From Bacteroides ovatus (GTDB lineage Bacteria; Bacteroidota; Bacteroidia; Bacteroidales; Bacteroidaceae): 64,000 nt of DNA. The notes beneath the pieces were generated by a model. The model did no database searches and was not told where the DNA came from. It saw only the letters and a list, made by a program, of their open reading frames with translations. Made by a program: the position numbers and the translations under genes. Below are positions 32,423 through 41,960 of this stretch, in pieces; the first letter of the stretch is position 1, and every line of letters begins with the position of its first letter. The stretch covers positions 5,394,001-5,458,000 of the forward strand of contig NZ_CP012938.1 in the NCBI RefSeq assembly GCF_001314995.1, in the 5' to 3' direction.

Positions 32423-32559
32423 AAATATAGCAAATTTTCGGCACTATTTCTGAATAGTGCCGAAAATTTGTATTTATTTAAAACAATCTATATGTAAATA
32501 ACCTTTTGTCATCATCTACTAAATATCGGCACTAAATTAAAATTGTGCCGATATTTAGT
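32423..32559 (-). promoter_or_regulatory. abiE promoter with two related operator palindromes
   Basis: The minus strand has a -7 box TATATTTG at about 32423-32430. Immediately upstream lies a perfect inverted repeat with 18-bp arms (32431-32448 and 32453-32470, four-base loop). A second repeat has 15-bp arms (32518-32532 and 32545-32559). Both share the core TCGGCACTA. The remainder of the gap up to the 32881 gene (32560-32880) shows a short palindrome ATTGTACAAT and a weak leader-like hairpin CCTGC/GCAGG (32809-32831) just before GGAAAAATAAAAA. Confidence 0.82.
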
Positions 32560-32880
32560 GATTGTTCAATATTGTACAATGACAATTTACCAAATCGTAT
32601 TTTCCTGTTTTATTGTTGTCACATCTCGTTTATCGGCAGGTCATTCTTTACTCTTTTCGTCGGCGAATGTAGGACGAAGCGCATAATCGCCAAGCCGCAT
32701 TGCATTCGGATGACGAAAACAGACTGTTGCACGGTCGGTTTTCTATCCGGGTTTGGCTTATGATGCCACAGCTTCATCCTCTGGCTGCCTCAAAAAGCTG
32801 AAAACAAACCTGCACGGCAAACGAAAGCAGGGAAAAATAAAAATCAGCATGATAGTTCAACCAATTAAAAGTAAACAAGT

Positions 32881-33105
32881 ATGGTAGAAGAAATTAGACA
32901 AGACGGCAGAGTGATATTGTCGAGCGAAGACGGTTTTTCCGTCCCTATGATTTTCAACAACCTTTGTGGAAAGAATTTCATTGGCAAAGAATACAAGGAC
33001 TATATCAGGCATATAGCCTTTGAGGAAATGGGACTTAAGCCGGGTATCGTGTCCCATTATCGGAACGGTGTTCTATATAAGAACGGCACAATCCCGGAAC
33101 TTTGA
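32881..33105 (+). CDS. Small hypothetical protein (74 aa)
   Basis: MVEEIRQDGRVILSSEDGFSVPMIFNNLCGK.., a 74-residue soluble protein with a short beta-rich start and a basic C-terminus (GLKPGIVSHYRNGVLYKNGTIPEL). No known family. The upstream region ends in a short hairpin followed by GGAAAAATAAAAA, reminiscent of the element's recurring leader but with weaker conservation. It lies divergent from the abiE operon and 57 bases before the 33163 gene, with which it is probably co-transcribed. Reality is supported by the leader and by spacing, not by homology I can recall. Confidence 0.5.
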   Translation: MVEEIRQDGRVILSSEDGFSVPMIFNNLCGKNFIGKEYKDYIRHIAFEEMGLKPGIVSHYRNGVLYKNGTIPEL

Positions 33106-33162
33106 ACAGGTAAACCAAAATAGGAACAGCAAAAATCAAAATTTATACAAATTTATACAGAT

Positions 33163-33795
33163 ATGGAAACAACAACAATTCATCCGGCAGAAGCCTATCT
33201 ACGCAACGAACAAAATCCTACATCCTTATATGTAAGGATTGCAGGAAAACGCAGACGGCTGTTTATCAACCGCAACGAAAACGTCATCGGCATTATCGCA
33301 CTCGGAAAACGCAAAAGCGGGTACATCTTCACAGATTGGGCAAGCATTGAGAAGATATACTATCCGTCATCCTCTCCCGAAGATGCAGCGGACATAGAAA
33401 AGAAACTGGTCTTGAAATACCAGAAACTTGCCCGGCTTGCCACGCATACGAATGATTGGCTTCGCAAAATCGCTAATGCCGATTTGGATAAATCCCTCTA
33501 CGAGAACCGCATCACGACCGGCACACGCATCGACGGCAAGTGTATCGGACTTGCCACCATCGAGAAGTATTGCGGCAGTTGGGATATGGCTCGTTTCAGA
33601 ACGGCACTGAAGCAAGGTGAAAAGTTTTCCACCGGACGCTTCGACTTTTGCGGCTATGACGGTACGCTGTGGTGCGAGCCACGCGAAAATGGCGATATGG
33701 CGGCAGGATTCAGCAAAGAGTACCGGAATTGTGGCAACGGCTACTATTATCTGCTTATCAACGATGAATACATGATAGGCTATGACATAGACTGA
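33163..33795 (+). CDS. Hypothetical protein (210 aa), element accessory gene
   Basis: METTTIHPAEAYLRNEQNPT.., 210 residues, no signal peptide. The first half is rich in beta strands and basic residues (SLYVRIAGKRRRLFINRNENVIGIIALGKRKSGYIF), which could bind nucleic acid. The middle is helical (ADIEKKLVLKYQKLARLATHTNDWLRKIANADLDKSL). The C-terminus has FDFCGYDGTLWCEPRENGDMAAGFSKEYRNCGNGYYYLLINDEYMIGYDID, with three cysteines. I do not recognise the family. A terminator follows 24 bases after the stop. Confidence 0.6.
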   Translation: METTTIHPAEAYLRNEQNPTSLYVRIAGKRRRLFINRNENVIGIIALGKRKSGYIFTDWASIEKIYYPSSSPEDAADIEKKLVLKYQKLARLATHTNDWLRKIANADLDKSLYENRITTGTRIDGKCIGLATIEKYCGSWDMARFRTALKQGEKFSTGRFDFCGYDGTLWCEPRENGDMAAGFSKEYRNCGNGYYYLLINDEYMIGYDID

Positions 33796-33818
33796 GTTAT
33801 ATGCAGGGCAACGACAAG

Positions 33819-33848
33819 ACCGTATCGGGCAAAGTCTCGGTACGGTTT
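33819..33848 (+). terminator. Rho-independent terminator
   Basis: ACCGTATCGGG and CTCGGTACGGT pair with one interruption, followed by TTTGTTGTT. Closes the 32881-33163 unit. Confidence 0.65.
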
Positions 33849-33949
33849 GTTGTTCCGATCGACCAACGACCTTTTATAAAACTCCTGTTCTCCCTCTTAT
33901 AGCCTTACATCCTGCGGCCAGTTTGCTTCAAGCAACCTCACGCATTTTG

Positions 33950-34080
33950 TGTAACATGTTACATAAAGTGTGTGAAGCCCCTTTTTGCAAAAGGACGGAC
34001 ACGGACAGACTTGGCATTACAGGGGGCGGGATAAATCCTGCCCTCTGTAGTCCCAAGACAGTCCGTCGGAAAGTCCGTCC
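33950..34080. repeat. Palindrome TGTAACATGTTACA and an 88-base nested inverted repeat
   Basis: The 33849-34181 stretch holds no gene. A perfect 14-bp palindrome lies at 33950-33963. From 33993 to 34080 four nested arms pair in order: GGACGGAC/GTCCGTCC, ACGGAC/GTCCGT, CTTGG/CCAAG, and a 15-bp stem TACAGGGGGCGGGAT/ATCCTGCCCTCTGTA around a two-base centre. It lacks a T tail, so it is not a normal terminator. Confidence 0.6.
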
Positions 34081-34181
34081 CGGCTGACCGCTTCACTCTT
34101 TTACCCATAATCTTTCCTTTTCTAACGGATTCCCATTAAACCCAAGTCCGCTGCCGTGCGACCTACGGGATAGAATTTTCC

Positions 34182-34372
34182 GCAAAGGTAACCGACCGTG
34201 CCAATCTTGCCAATGCCGACGTGCCGCCGCGAGTGACACGCAAAAATCTTCCTCTCCCTCTGTCGAGCGTATTTTTCCGGTTCAGCCTTGTCCGATTGTC
34301 CCTCGCCACCTTCCGAAAGCAGAAAAATCTTCCCGGCGGTCGCAAACAGACCGAACAGAGGGAAATAAAAAG
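34182..34372 (+). promoter_or_regulatory. Structured leader L3 upstream of the methylase-helicase gene
   Basis: Same order of elements as leaders L1 and L2: GCAAAGGTA-like box (34182-34190), A/T-rich hairpin H1 with arms CGCAAAAAT (34239-34247) and ATTTTTCCG (34271-34279) and CTTCC at the loop start, hairpin H2 CGGTC/GACCG (34337-34353), then GAGGGAAATAAAAAG (34358-34372), 11 bases before the ATG. Confidence 0.55.
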
Positions 34373-34383
34373 AAAGGTTAAAT

Positions 34384-37300
34384 ATGAGTTACAACAAATT
34401 GAAATCATTGGTGGCAAACGTGGAAGCGATAAAGACAGCGTTACAAATCCACATTCAAGGCAGACAAGCCACACCAGAGGAAAAAGAAACCTTATCCCAA
34501 TATTCGGGGTTTGGCGGTATCAAAGAAGTGCTGAACATCGGCACAGACAAGCCTGTAAGTGGCGACATGGAAGAACCGATAAGGCGGTTGCAGGAACTTA
34601 TCGACACCTATCCCTATTTCACGGAAGCCATGAAAGCCTCTGTCCTGACAGCGTTCTACACCCCGAAATTCCTTATTGATGTAGTCGCAAAGCAGATACA
34701 CGCCACATTCAAGGACAATGAGCTGCAAATGCGCTCATTCCTCGAACCGAGTGCAGGCATTGGCGGTTTCCTCCCGGTAGCCATGTCCGACACCTGCGGC
34801 TATGCCATTGAAAAAGACCCGGTTTCGGGTCTGATACTCTCCCTGCTGAATGACAACACGGTTACACGGACAGCCGGGTTTGAAACGATAGACGAACAGG
34901 GTTTTGAACATACGAAATTCGATGTCATAGCCTCCAACATCCCTTTCGGTAACTTCCGTGTGTTCGATGCGGAACTCTGGAAGAAAGGCGGCATATACGA
35001 GCAGGCTACCAAGACCATACACAATTACTTTTTTGTCAAGGCTTTGGAGCTTTTGAACGAGGGCGGCCTGCTGGCTTTCGTCACATCAAGAGGTGTGGCC
35101 GATACACCAAGCAACAAATTCGTGCGTGAATACCTTGTGAACCATGCCGATTTGATTAGTGCTATCCGTATGCCCGACACGCTTTTCATGTACACAAGCG
35201 GCATCGAGGTAGGCAGCGATTTACTGATCTTCCAAAAGCATACTCACAAGGCGGCACTCTCGCAGAGGGAACAGCTCTTTTTACAGGTCGGCAGGGAAAA
35301 GGCAGACACGACAGGCGCAATGACCGAATACGCCAACAAACTTTTCACATTACCGAAAACCACCCTCGCCACAGGCAGCCGCATTGCGATGAACCAGTAC
35401 GGCAAGTATGTACGCAAATACCAGTGGCAGGGTGATGAAAACGCCATGTCGCAGTATCTCGCCGCATTGCTCAAACTCGACTTTGGCCGCTATTTCCGCA
35501 AAAGCCTTTTCACAAGTGAGGGACAGGACGGCATACACACGCAAATGTCCCTTTTCGGCAGTGTGGCCGTTAAGCAGCCACCAAAAGGCAGACGAGCCTA
35601 TACGGACGAGCCGGAAGCGTGGATGAAAGAGGGTGCAATGGTACTGTTTGAGGGGCAGGTGGGCATTATCCGATACCGCAAATCCGAACTATACCAAGAG
35701 ACGGCCACCGATTTTGTCCCGGTGGACGAGGGCAAGGTGAACACGGAGAGGGCTAACGACTATTTCTCTATCCGCAAGGCATATTTTGAACTTGCAATCA
35801 AAGAGCAGGAGGAACAGACGGAACAGCCGCATTTGCGTGAACGGCTGAACGCTTGCTATGATGCTTTTGTCGCCAAATGGGGCTTTTTCCACTCTAATGA
35901 CAACAAGGAGTTTATCATGCTTGACAGCCTCGGCGTGGAAGTGTTCACGATTGAAATGCAGGTCAAGGGCGACATATTCAAATCCGACATCATGCGTGAG
36001 CCTGTAGCGTTCAAGAAGATAGACACGACCGTGCAACTGACACCGGGCGAAGCGTTGGCAAGCTGCCTTAACTTTTACGGCTGTGTGGATATGGACTATC
36101 TGATGCAGACCACAGGCAAGGACGAGGACGAGGTTATCGACGACCTCAAAGGCGAGATATTCTATAACCCTGCCACCGGAGAATGGGAACACAAAGGCAA
36201 GTTCATAGCCGGAAACGTCATCGCCAAAAGCAAGGAAACAGGCTCTTATCTTCCCGATCTCACAGGCAAGGAAAAGGACTGGACGGAAACCGCTGTAAAG
36301 GCATTGGAGGAAGCCATACCCGAAGCGATACCCTACGAGGAACTCGACATCAACATGGGCGAGCGTTGGATTGACACGAAGCTGTACGCCGATTTTGCCA
36401 CAGAACTTTTCGGAACGGAAACCGATGTGATGTATTTTGACGTGAACGACACCTATTTAGTGCGGCTACAAGGATATTCCCCTGTAGTCTATAACACCTA
36501 TTCCGTAAAGAATTACAACGGAGAGGATTTGTTCGTACACGCCCTGCAGGACACCGTTCCCGAAATAACCAAAGAGATAGAGCGGAACGGCGAAGCGGTA
36601 CGAGTGCCGGACGAGGAAGCCATACAGGAAGCGGCCACCAAGATACAGGAGATAAGAAACCGTTTCAACCAGTGGCTCGACTGTCAGCCGATAGAGGTAA
36701 GGGACGAATTGGTAAGGGTGTACAACGAGCGGTTTAACTGCTATGTCCGTCCGCATTATGACGGCTCGGCACAGACCTTCCCGCAGCTCTCTTTCGAGAA
36801 TTTTCCGTATGACAGCCTCTATCCCTCACAGAAAGATGCCATTTGGATGATTAAGCAGAACGGCGGCGGTATCTGCTGGCACGAGGTAGGCACGGGCAAG
36901 ACGATGATAATGTGCGTTTCCGCTTACGAAATGAAACGCCTCGGATTGGTGCAGAAACCGCTCATTATCGGCTTGAAAGCCAATGTTCACGAAATAGCCG
37001 ACACGTTCCGCAAGGCTTACCCCTCGGCAAAGGTGCTTTATCCGGGCAAAGAGGATTTCACTCCTGCTAACCGCAAAGAGGTATTCTCGAAAATCAAGAA
37101 CAACAACTGGGACTGCATCATTCTGACACACGACCAGTTCGCCAAGATACCGCAATCGGAACAGACCATGATAGATATATTCACCGAAGAACTGGCCGAT
37201 GTGGAGCGCAATTTGGAAGTCTTGGAACAATCCACCATGCGCTACCGCAGCGGAAAGATGCAGGACGGTCTGGAGAAGCGCAAACAGAACCTCGCAGCCA

Positions 37301-38376
37301 AACTTAAGGAATTGAAAATGAAAATCAACGAGCGGAAAGACGATGCGGTGGACTTTCACTCGATGGGCATAGACCACATATTTGTCGATGAATGCCACAT
37401 TTTCAAGAACTTAATATTTCAGACACGCCACACGAGGGTTGCCGGTATCGGCAATACCAAAGGCTCGCAAAGGGCGATGAACCTGCTGTTTGCCATCCGT
37501 GACATTCAGCACCGGACAGGACGTGACCTCGGCGCAACATTCCTTTCGGGCACGGTGGTTGTGAACGCCCTGACCGAACTGTATGTGATGTTTAAGTACC
37601 TTAGACCAAGAGAATTGCAACGTCAGCAGATTTCTTGCTTCGATGCGTGGGCGGCGATATTTACGCAGAAAACAGCCGATTATGAACTGAACGTGACAGG
37701 TGCAATCAAGCGTAAAGAGCGTTTCCGCACCTACATCAAAGTGCCGGAACTGGCAATGTTCCTGCGTGAGATTACCGACTACCGCACCGCCGACATGATA
37801 AACCTCGATGTACCGGATAAAAATGTGCGCTTTCTTTCTCATGCGCCCACTATCCAGCAGGAGGAAATGATAGGCCGTTTGGTTTCCTTTGCACACAGCG
37901 GACAGTGGGAGGATTTGGGACTTGATACGCCCGAACCCGACAATCTCGACAAGGCAAAAATGTTGGTAGCTACCAATGTGGCACGAAAAATGGCTCTCGA
38001 TATGCGTTTGTTGGGCGACAAGTTCAGCGACGATGCCGAAAACAAGGCTTCAATCTGTGCAAGAACAATCTATGAATATTATATGCGCTCAAATGAAAAC
38101 CGGGGTACGCAGTTCGTGTTCAGCGACCTCGGCACATACAAGCCGAATGAGTGGAACGTATATACCGACATCAAAGAAAAGTTGGTGAACCTCGGTATTC
38201 CGACCGATGAAGTGCAGTTTATCCAGTGTGCTACCACCGAAAGGGCAAGAAAACGCCTGTTCGAGGACATGAACAACGGCAAGGTGCGTGTGCTTTTCGG
38301 CAGCACCACCATGTTAGGAACAGGGGTGAACGCCCAGCAGAGGGCTGTAGCGGTGCATCATTTGGAGATTCCCTGG
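34384..38376 (+). CDS. DNA adenine methylase-SNF2-type helicase, exon 1
   Basis: The first 1331 codons of a giant protein whose gene is split by a group II intron. SAM-binding motif FLEPSAGIGGFL lies near residue 118 and the catalytic motif SNIPFG near 185, as in N6-adenine methylases of this family. A superfamily 2 helicase follows: Walker A HEVGTGKTMIMC near 830, DECH box IFVDECHIFKN near 1000, FLSGTVVVNALTELYVMF near 1055, and VLFGSTTMLGTGVNAQQRA (motif V) near 1310. Helicase motif VI is in exon 2. Such methylase-helicases are typical of Bacteroidales conjugative elements and may protect or process element DNA. Without splicing, translation runs 6 codons into the intron and stops at 38397, losing motif VI. 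Confidence 0.9.
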
Positions 38377-40839
38377 GTGCGACATGAAGTCGCATAGATA
38401 ATTGTTGGAATGATACTTACGGGTATCAGCTTTAACCCGCTGTTCCGTCAGCGGTAGCCTACCGACCGATGCACCTTAATGTTGTATTAAGCGGTCGGGA
38501 CGAAGTACACTTTCGCAAGACAAGACAGAACCGTGAGGGGAAGTCAAGTACGGTTAGTATCATACCGTAGAGTGGCGAGGCTGGATAGTATGGTTAGCGC
38601 AAGCGAACTGTTAGTAAACTTCGTAATGTCACGAAAGAGTGTAAGATACTGGCACACTCTACCCAAAAGGGAAGCGGTCGGTTAATCCTCTCCATGGTAG
38701 GATTACACGGATATAAGCACCGCCGGAGGATGAGACAGAACCTAACCTATTCGTTAGTTATCTATGTGGAACATGGTAAGCCTGTATATCTCCTGTCATG
38801 TAAAAATGACAGGTAAGCTGACAGCAATGAAGGCCGAATGGTGTGCAGGTATAAGATAACAGAAAAAGCGAACGCCGTTCTGTAATGGAGCGGATACGGA
38901 TTGAACCGACATCACGGGCTGATGTGGGCGACATCATCCGACACGAAAGTGGGCAGACTTCTGTGACGACATTAGGTAGGCAATCAAACCGAATGTTGTC
39001 AAATGGTGATTCTTTACAATTAACTTTTAGAACTTTCAAAAGGAGGAAAGCAAATGAACGAAAACAAGACATCGTGTGCGCCTGCTGACAATCAGCAAAC
39101 ACTTTGGGACAGAATAGACTGGACTAAAGCGGAGTTGGCTGTCAGAAAGCTACAAGCACGAATTGTAAAGGCTCAGAAGGAAGGCAGATACAACAAGGTG
39201 AAAGCCTTGCAGTGGACGCTGACCCACTCTTTTTACGCAAAAGCCTTAGCCGTAAAGAGAATTACTTCTAACGGAGGTGGCAACACCCCCGGAGTGGACA
39301 TGGAAACATGGGAGAAACCCGAAGCAAAAACACAAGCGATAAGCGAACTCAAACGCAGAGGCTACCAGCCGAAGCCATTGAGAAGAGTCCACATCAAAAA
39401 GAGTAATGGCAAACTGCGACCGTTGGGAATACCGACAATGAAAGACAGAGCCATGCAAGCACTCTACCTTATGGCATTAGAACCAGTGTCGGAAACAACA
39501 GCCGACTCACGTTCATACGGTTTCCGCAAGGAACGCCGCTGTATGGACGCGGTAATGCAATGCCATAACATTCTCCGAAAAGGCTATTCTCCCGAATGGA
39601 TTTTGGAGGGTGACATCAAAGGGTGCTTCGACCATATCAGCCACGAATGGCTGCTTGCCAACATCCCTATGGACAAGGCAATACTCCGAAAATGGCTGAA
39701 ATGCGGCTATGTCTTCAACAAACAGATGTTCCCGACAGAGGAGGGAACGCCACAAGGTGGCATTATCTCTCCCACGCTTGCCAATATGACATTGGACGGA
39801 TTGCAGAAAGTCCTTGCAGAGAAATATAAGCGAGTTAGAATCAAAGGCAAGTTATATTCGCCAATGGTGAATCTTGTCCGCTATGCTGATGACTTTATAA
39901 TTACCTGCGAGAACCGTGAAACACTTGAAAAGGAAATCAAACCATTGGTAGCCGACTTTATGTCTGAAAGAGGTCTGACCCTATCGGAAGAAAAGACGGT
40001 GATAACCAACATTCGTGACGGTTTCGATTTTCTCGGGTTCAATATCCGCAAATACGGCAATGAAATATTGACCAAGCCGACCAAGAAAGCCGAAAAACGT
40101 TTTATGGAAAATATCCGTAAGGTGACAAAAGGCCATAAAGGTTGTAAGCAGGAGTCGTTAATCAGGATGTTGAACGCTAAAATCCGAGGATGGGGAGCAT
40201 ATTATCAGCATGGGGCGACACGTGATTCATTTCACAGAATCGACCATCAGATATTTCTCGCCTTGTGGCAGTGGGCTAAACGCCGTCACTCCAAGAAGGG
40301 GAAACGGTGGATAAAAGACCGCTATTGGCACAATATCCGAGGGAACAGTTGGACTTTCGCCGCTAAGTTCAAGAAATCAAACGGCAAAGAAGACCAACTC
40401 ACCTTGTTGAAACTGGCATCTTCGTTTCCTTTTCTGCAATATACGCAGATAAAGGGGGACATGAATCCGTTTGACGCAGACTGCCGCCTGTACTTCAATA
40501 AAAGAATGAAGTCAAAGATGCTTGTGACGCTGAAAGGACGTAAATCCCTGCTTTACCTATGGGAAAAGCAAGGTCGGAAATGTCCGATATGTGGTGAACC
40601 GATTGACACGCATAAGGCATGGAATGTAATGCCGACCGTACAAGACGGACGGAAATGCAATCTGTTGGTTCATGATGAATGTTTCAAATTATCCCGTAAA
40701 AACAATGGAAACAAGAAGTAGGATGAGCCGGTCTCTGCACACGAACAGAGACTTTGAAAAGCTTGAGCCGTATGAGGGGAAACCCTCACGTACGGTTCTG
40801 AGGGGGGAAGAGGGCAGTAATGCCCTTGACCTACCCGAT
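38377..40839 (+). mobile_element. Group II intron (2463 bases) with encoded reverse transcriptase
   Basis: The 5' end GTGCGAC at 38377 follows exon codon TGG; the 3' end is CTACCCGAT at 40831-40839. The catalytic domain V is unmistakable at 40765-40798 (GAGCCGTATGAGGGG, GAAA loop, CCCTCACGTACGGTTC). Domain VI with a candidate branch-point A (near 40819-40820) follows. The reverse transcriptase is encoded in domain IV; 38377-39053 holds domains I-III and no other gene. Removing this segment joins TGG to CGACCG and restores the helicase motif EIPW-RPADMEQRNGRAVRKGN in frame. Group II introns move by reverse splicing (retrohoming). Confidence 0.95.
39054..40721 (+). CDS. ltrA: Group II intron reverse transcriptase/maturase with HNH-like tail
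   Basis: A 555-residue intron-encoded protein; GGAGGAAAGCAA precedes the ATG. Domains in order: RT0-RT7 (VDMETWEKPEAKTQ, RRVHIKKSNGKLRPLGIPTMKDRAMQAL, SYGFRKERRCMDAV, LEGDIKGCFDHISHEWLL, GTPQGGIISPTLAN, the catalytic VRYADDFIIT near residue 275, LTLSEEKTVIT, GFDFLGFNIR). These are followed by a maturase X domain (RMLNAKIRGWGAYYQHG and WAKRRHSKKGKRW) and a zinc-type C-terminal domain (CPICGEPID..NLLVHDEC). It assists splicing and makes the cDNA during retrohoming. The usual paired His of an HNH nuclease is replaced (AWNVMPT), so DNA cutting may be lost. The reverse-transcriptase catalytic residues are intact. Confidence 0.95.
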   Translation: MNENKTSCAPADNQQTLWDRIDWTKAELAVRKLQARIVKAQKEGRYNKVKALQWTLTHSFYAKALAVKRITSNGGGNTPGVDMETWEKPEAKTQAISELKRRGYQPKPLRRVHIKKSNGKLRPLGIPTMKDRAMQALYLMALEPVSETTADSRSYGFRKERRCMDAVMQCHNILRKGYSPEWILEGDIKGCFDHISHEWLLANIPMDKAILRKWLKCGYVFNKQMFPTEEGTPQGGIISPTLANMTLDGLQKVLAEKYKRVRIKGKLYSPMVNLVRYADDFIITCENRETLEKEIKPLVADFMSERGLTLSEEKTVITNIRDGFDFLGFNIRKYGNEILTKPTKKAEKRFMENIRKVTKGHKGCKQESLIRMLNAKIRGWGAYYQHGATRDSFHRIDHQIFLALWQWAKRRHSKKGKRWIKDRYWHNIRGNSWTFAAKFKKSNGKEDQLTLLKLASSFPFLQYTQIKGDMNPFDADCRLYFNKRMKSKMLVTLKGRKSLLYLWEKQGRKCPICGEPIDTHKAWNVMPTVQDGRKCNLLVHDECFKLSRKNNGNKK

Positions 40840-41820
40840 CGACCGGCTGACATGGAGCAGCGCAACGGCAGGGCGGTACGCAAGGGCAACACCGTGAAAC
40901 TGTGGGGCGGCAACGTGGTGGATGTGGTGATTTACGGCACGGAAAAGACACTTGATGCCTACAAATTCAATTTGCTGAAAAACAAGCAGATGTTCATCAA
41001 CCAAATCAATAACGGCACAATCGCCGTGCGCCGTATCGACGAGGGCGGCATGGACGAGGACAACGGCATGAACTTCGCCGAGTTCGTGGCAATCCTTTCC
41101 GGCAACACCGATTTGCTGAACAAGGCAAAACTCGACAACAAGATTATGCAGTTGGAAAAGGAACAGACCATTTTCAAGAAAGAACGCATCCGTGCCGAGC
41201 GGAAAATAACCGCCGGACAGGAAGATATGGCAAAGACACAGCGTACAAAGGCCGGTTTCATCAAGGATTGGGAATACTTCAACTCTTACGAGGGGACAAA
41301 AGTAACACAACTTCTCAACCTGCCACAAGCTACAGCCGAGGAAACAGGCCGGGAATTACACCGCATCGCCAAAACCTACCGTAGCGGAGCGTATGGTACG
41401 ATTGGCACGTTTACAGGGCTGAATTTGCTGGTACGCAGCGAGTACAGCATAAACGGTACATTTGACCGAAACACGTTCTTTGTCGAGGGGACAAGCGGGC
41501 TTAAATACCGTTGTGGACTGACAGGTGCGTTACCGCTTGGCTTCGTGGAATCTGCTCAATATCCGCAGGCTACACTAAACAAATTGCCCTCACTTATTGA
41601 GAAGCAACAAAAGACGGTGGAGCGGATTGAAAGCGAAATCCCCATATTGCAGGACATCGTTGGCCGCCAGTGGAGCAAAGCCGATGAATTGGTAAAACTC
41701 AAACTGGAGTGCAAGGAGCTGCAGCGGAAGATTGACGAAAGTCTCAAGGATGCGGAACGCTCTCTAACTCCATCCGAAACAACGGCTGCCGAATACGAAC
41801 CTACTACTAAGGCCGCTTAA
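40840..41820 (+). CDS. DNA adenine methylase-SNF2-type helicase, exon 2
   Basis: The final 326 codons plus the stop, continuing directly from exon 1. It opens with helicase motif VI, MEQRNGRAVRKGN (arginine finger Q-R-x-G-R), then LWGGNVVDVVIYGTEKTLDAYKFNLLKNKQMFINQI, the usual continuation in this family. A long coiled coil follows (AKLDNKIMQLEKEQTIFKKERIRAERKIT) and the chain ends in a Thr/Glu-rich tail. The spliced protein would be 1657 residues. A start codon inside the intron (40672) gives an artificial shorter frame, which I do not consider a real start. A terminator follows 24 bases after the stop. Confidence 0.9.
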   Translation, partial: RPADMEQRNGRAVRKGNTVKLWGGNVVDVVIYGTEKTLDAYKFNLLKNKQMFINQINNGTIAVRRIDEGGMDEDNGMNFAEFVAILSGNTDLLNKAKLDNKIMQLEKEQTIFKKERIRAERKITAGQEDMAKTQRTKAGFIKDWEYFNSYEGTKVTQLLNLPQATAEETGRELHRIAKTYRSGAYGTIGTFTGLNLLVRSEYSINGTFDRNTFFVEGTSGLKYRCGLTGALPLGFVESAQYPQATLNKLPSLIEKQQKTVERIESEIPILQDIVGRQWSKADELVKLKLECKELQRKIDESLKDAERSLTPSETTAAEYEPTTKAA

Positions 41821-41843
41821 ACCATAATCATATCTTAACCTTT

Positions 41844-41884
41844 TCCCTCTGTTCGGTTGCGATAACTCGACAGGGGGATTTTTC
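41844..41884 (+). terminator. Rho-independent terminator
   Basis: TCCCTCTGT (41844-41852) pairs with ACAGGGGGA (41870-41878), followed by TTTTTC. Ends the methylase-helicase transcript. Confidence 0.75.
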
Positions 41885-41960
41885 TTGTACTCCGATCTGA
41901 TGGCGGCAATATCCATTTATATACACCTCCCAAATAGGCTTTACTTCACTGCTATACAGT

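Noticed and set aside
32809..32843. Sixth copy of the structured leader before the 32881 gene
   Set aside because: Only a short hairpin and GGAAAAATAAAAA are present; the GCAAAGGTA box and the large hairpin are missing, so I left it out of the family.
40672..40839. Start codon for an independent 382-residue protein at 40672
   Set aside because: The first 56 codons lie in intron domains IV-VI; the true protein continues from exon 1 after splicing.
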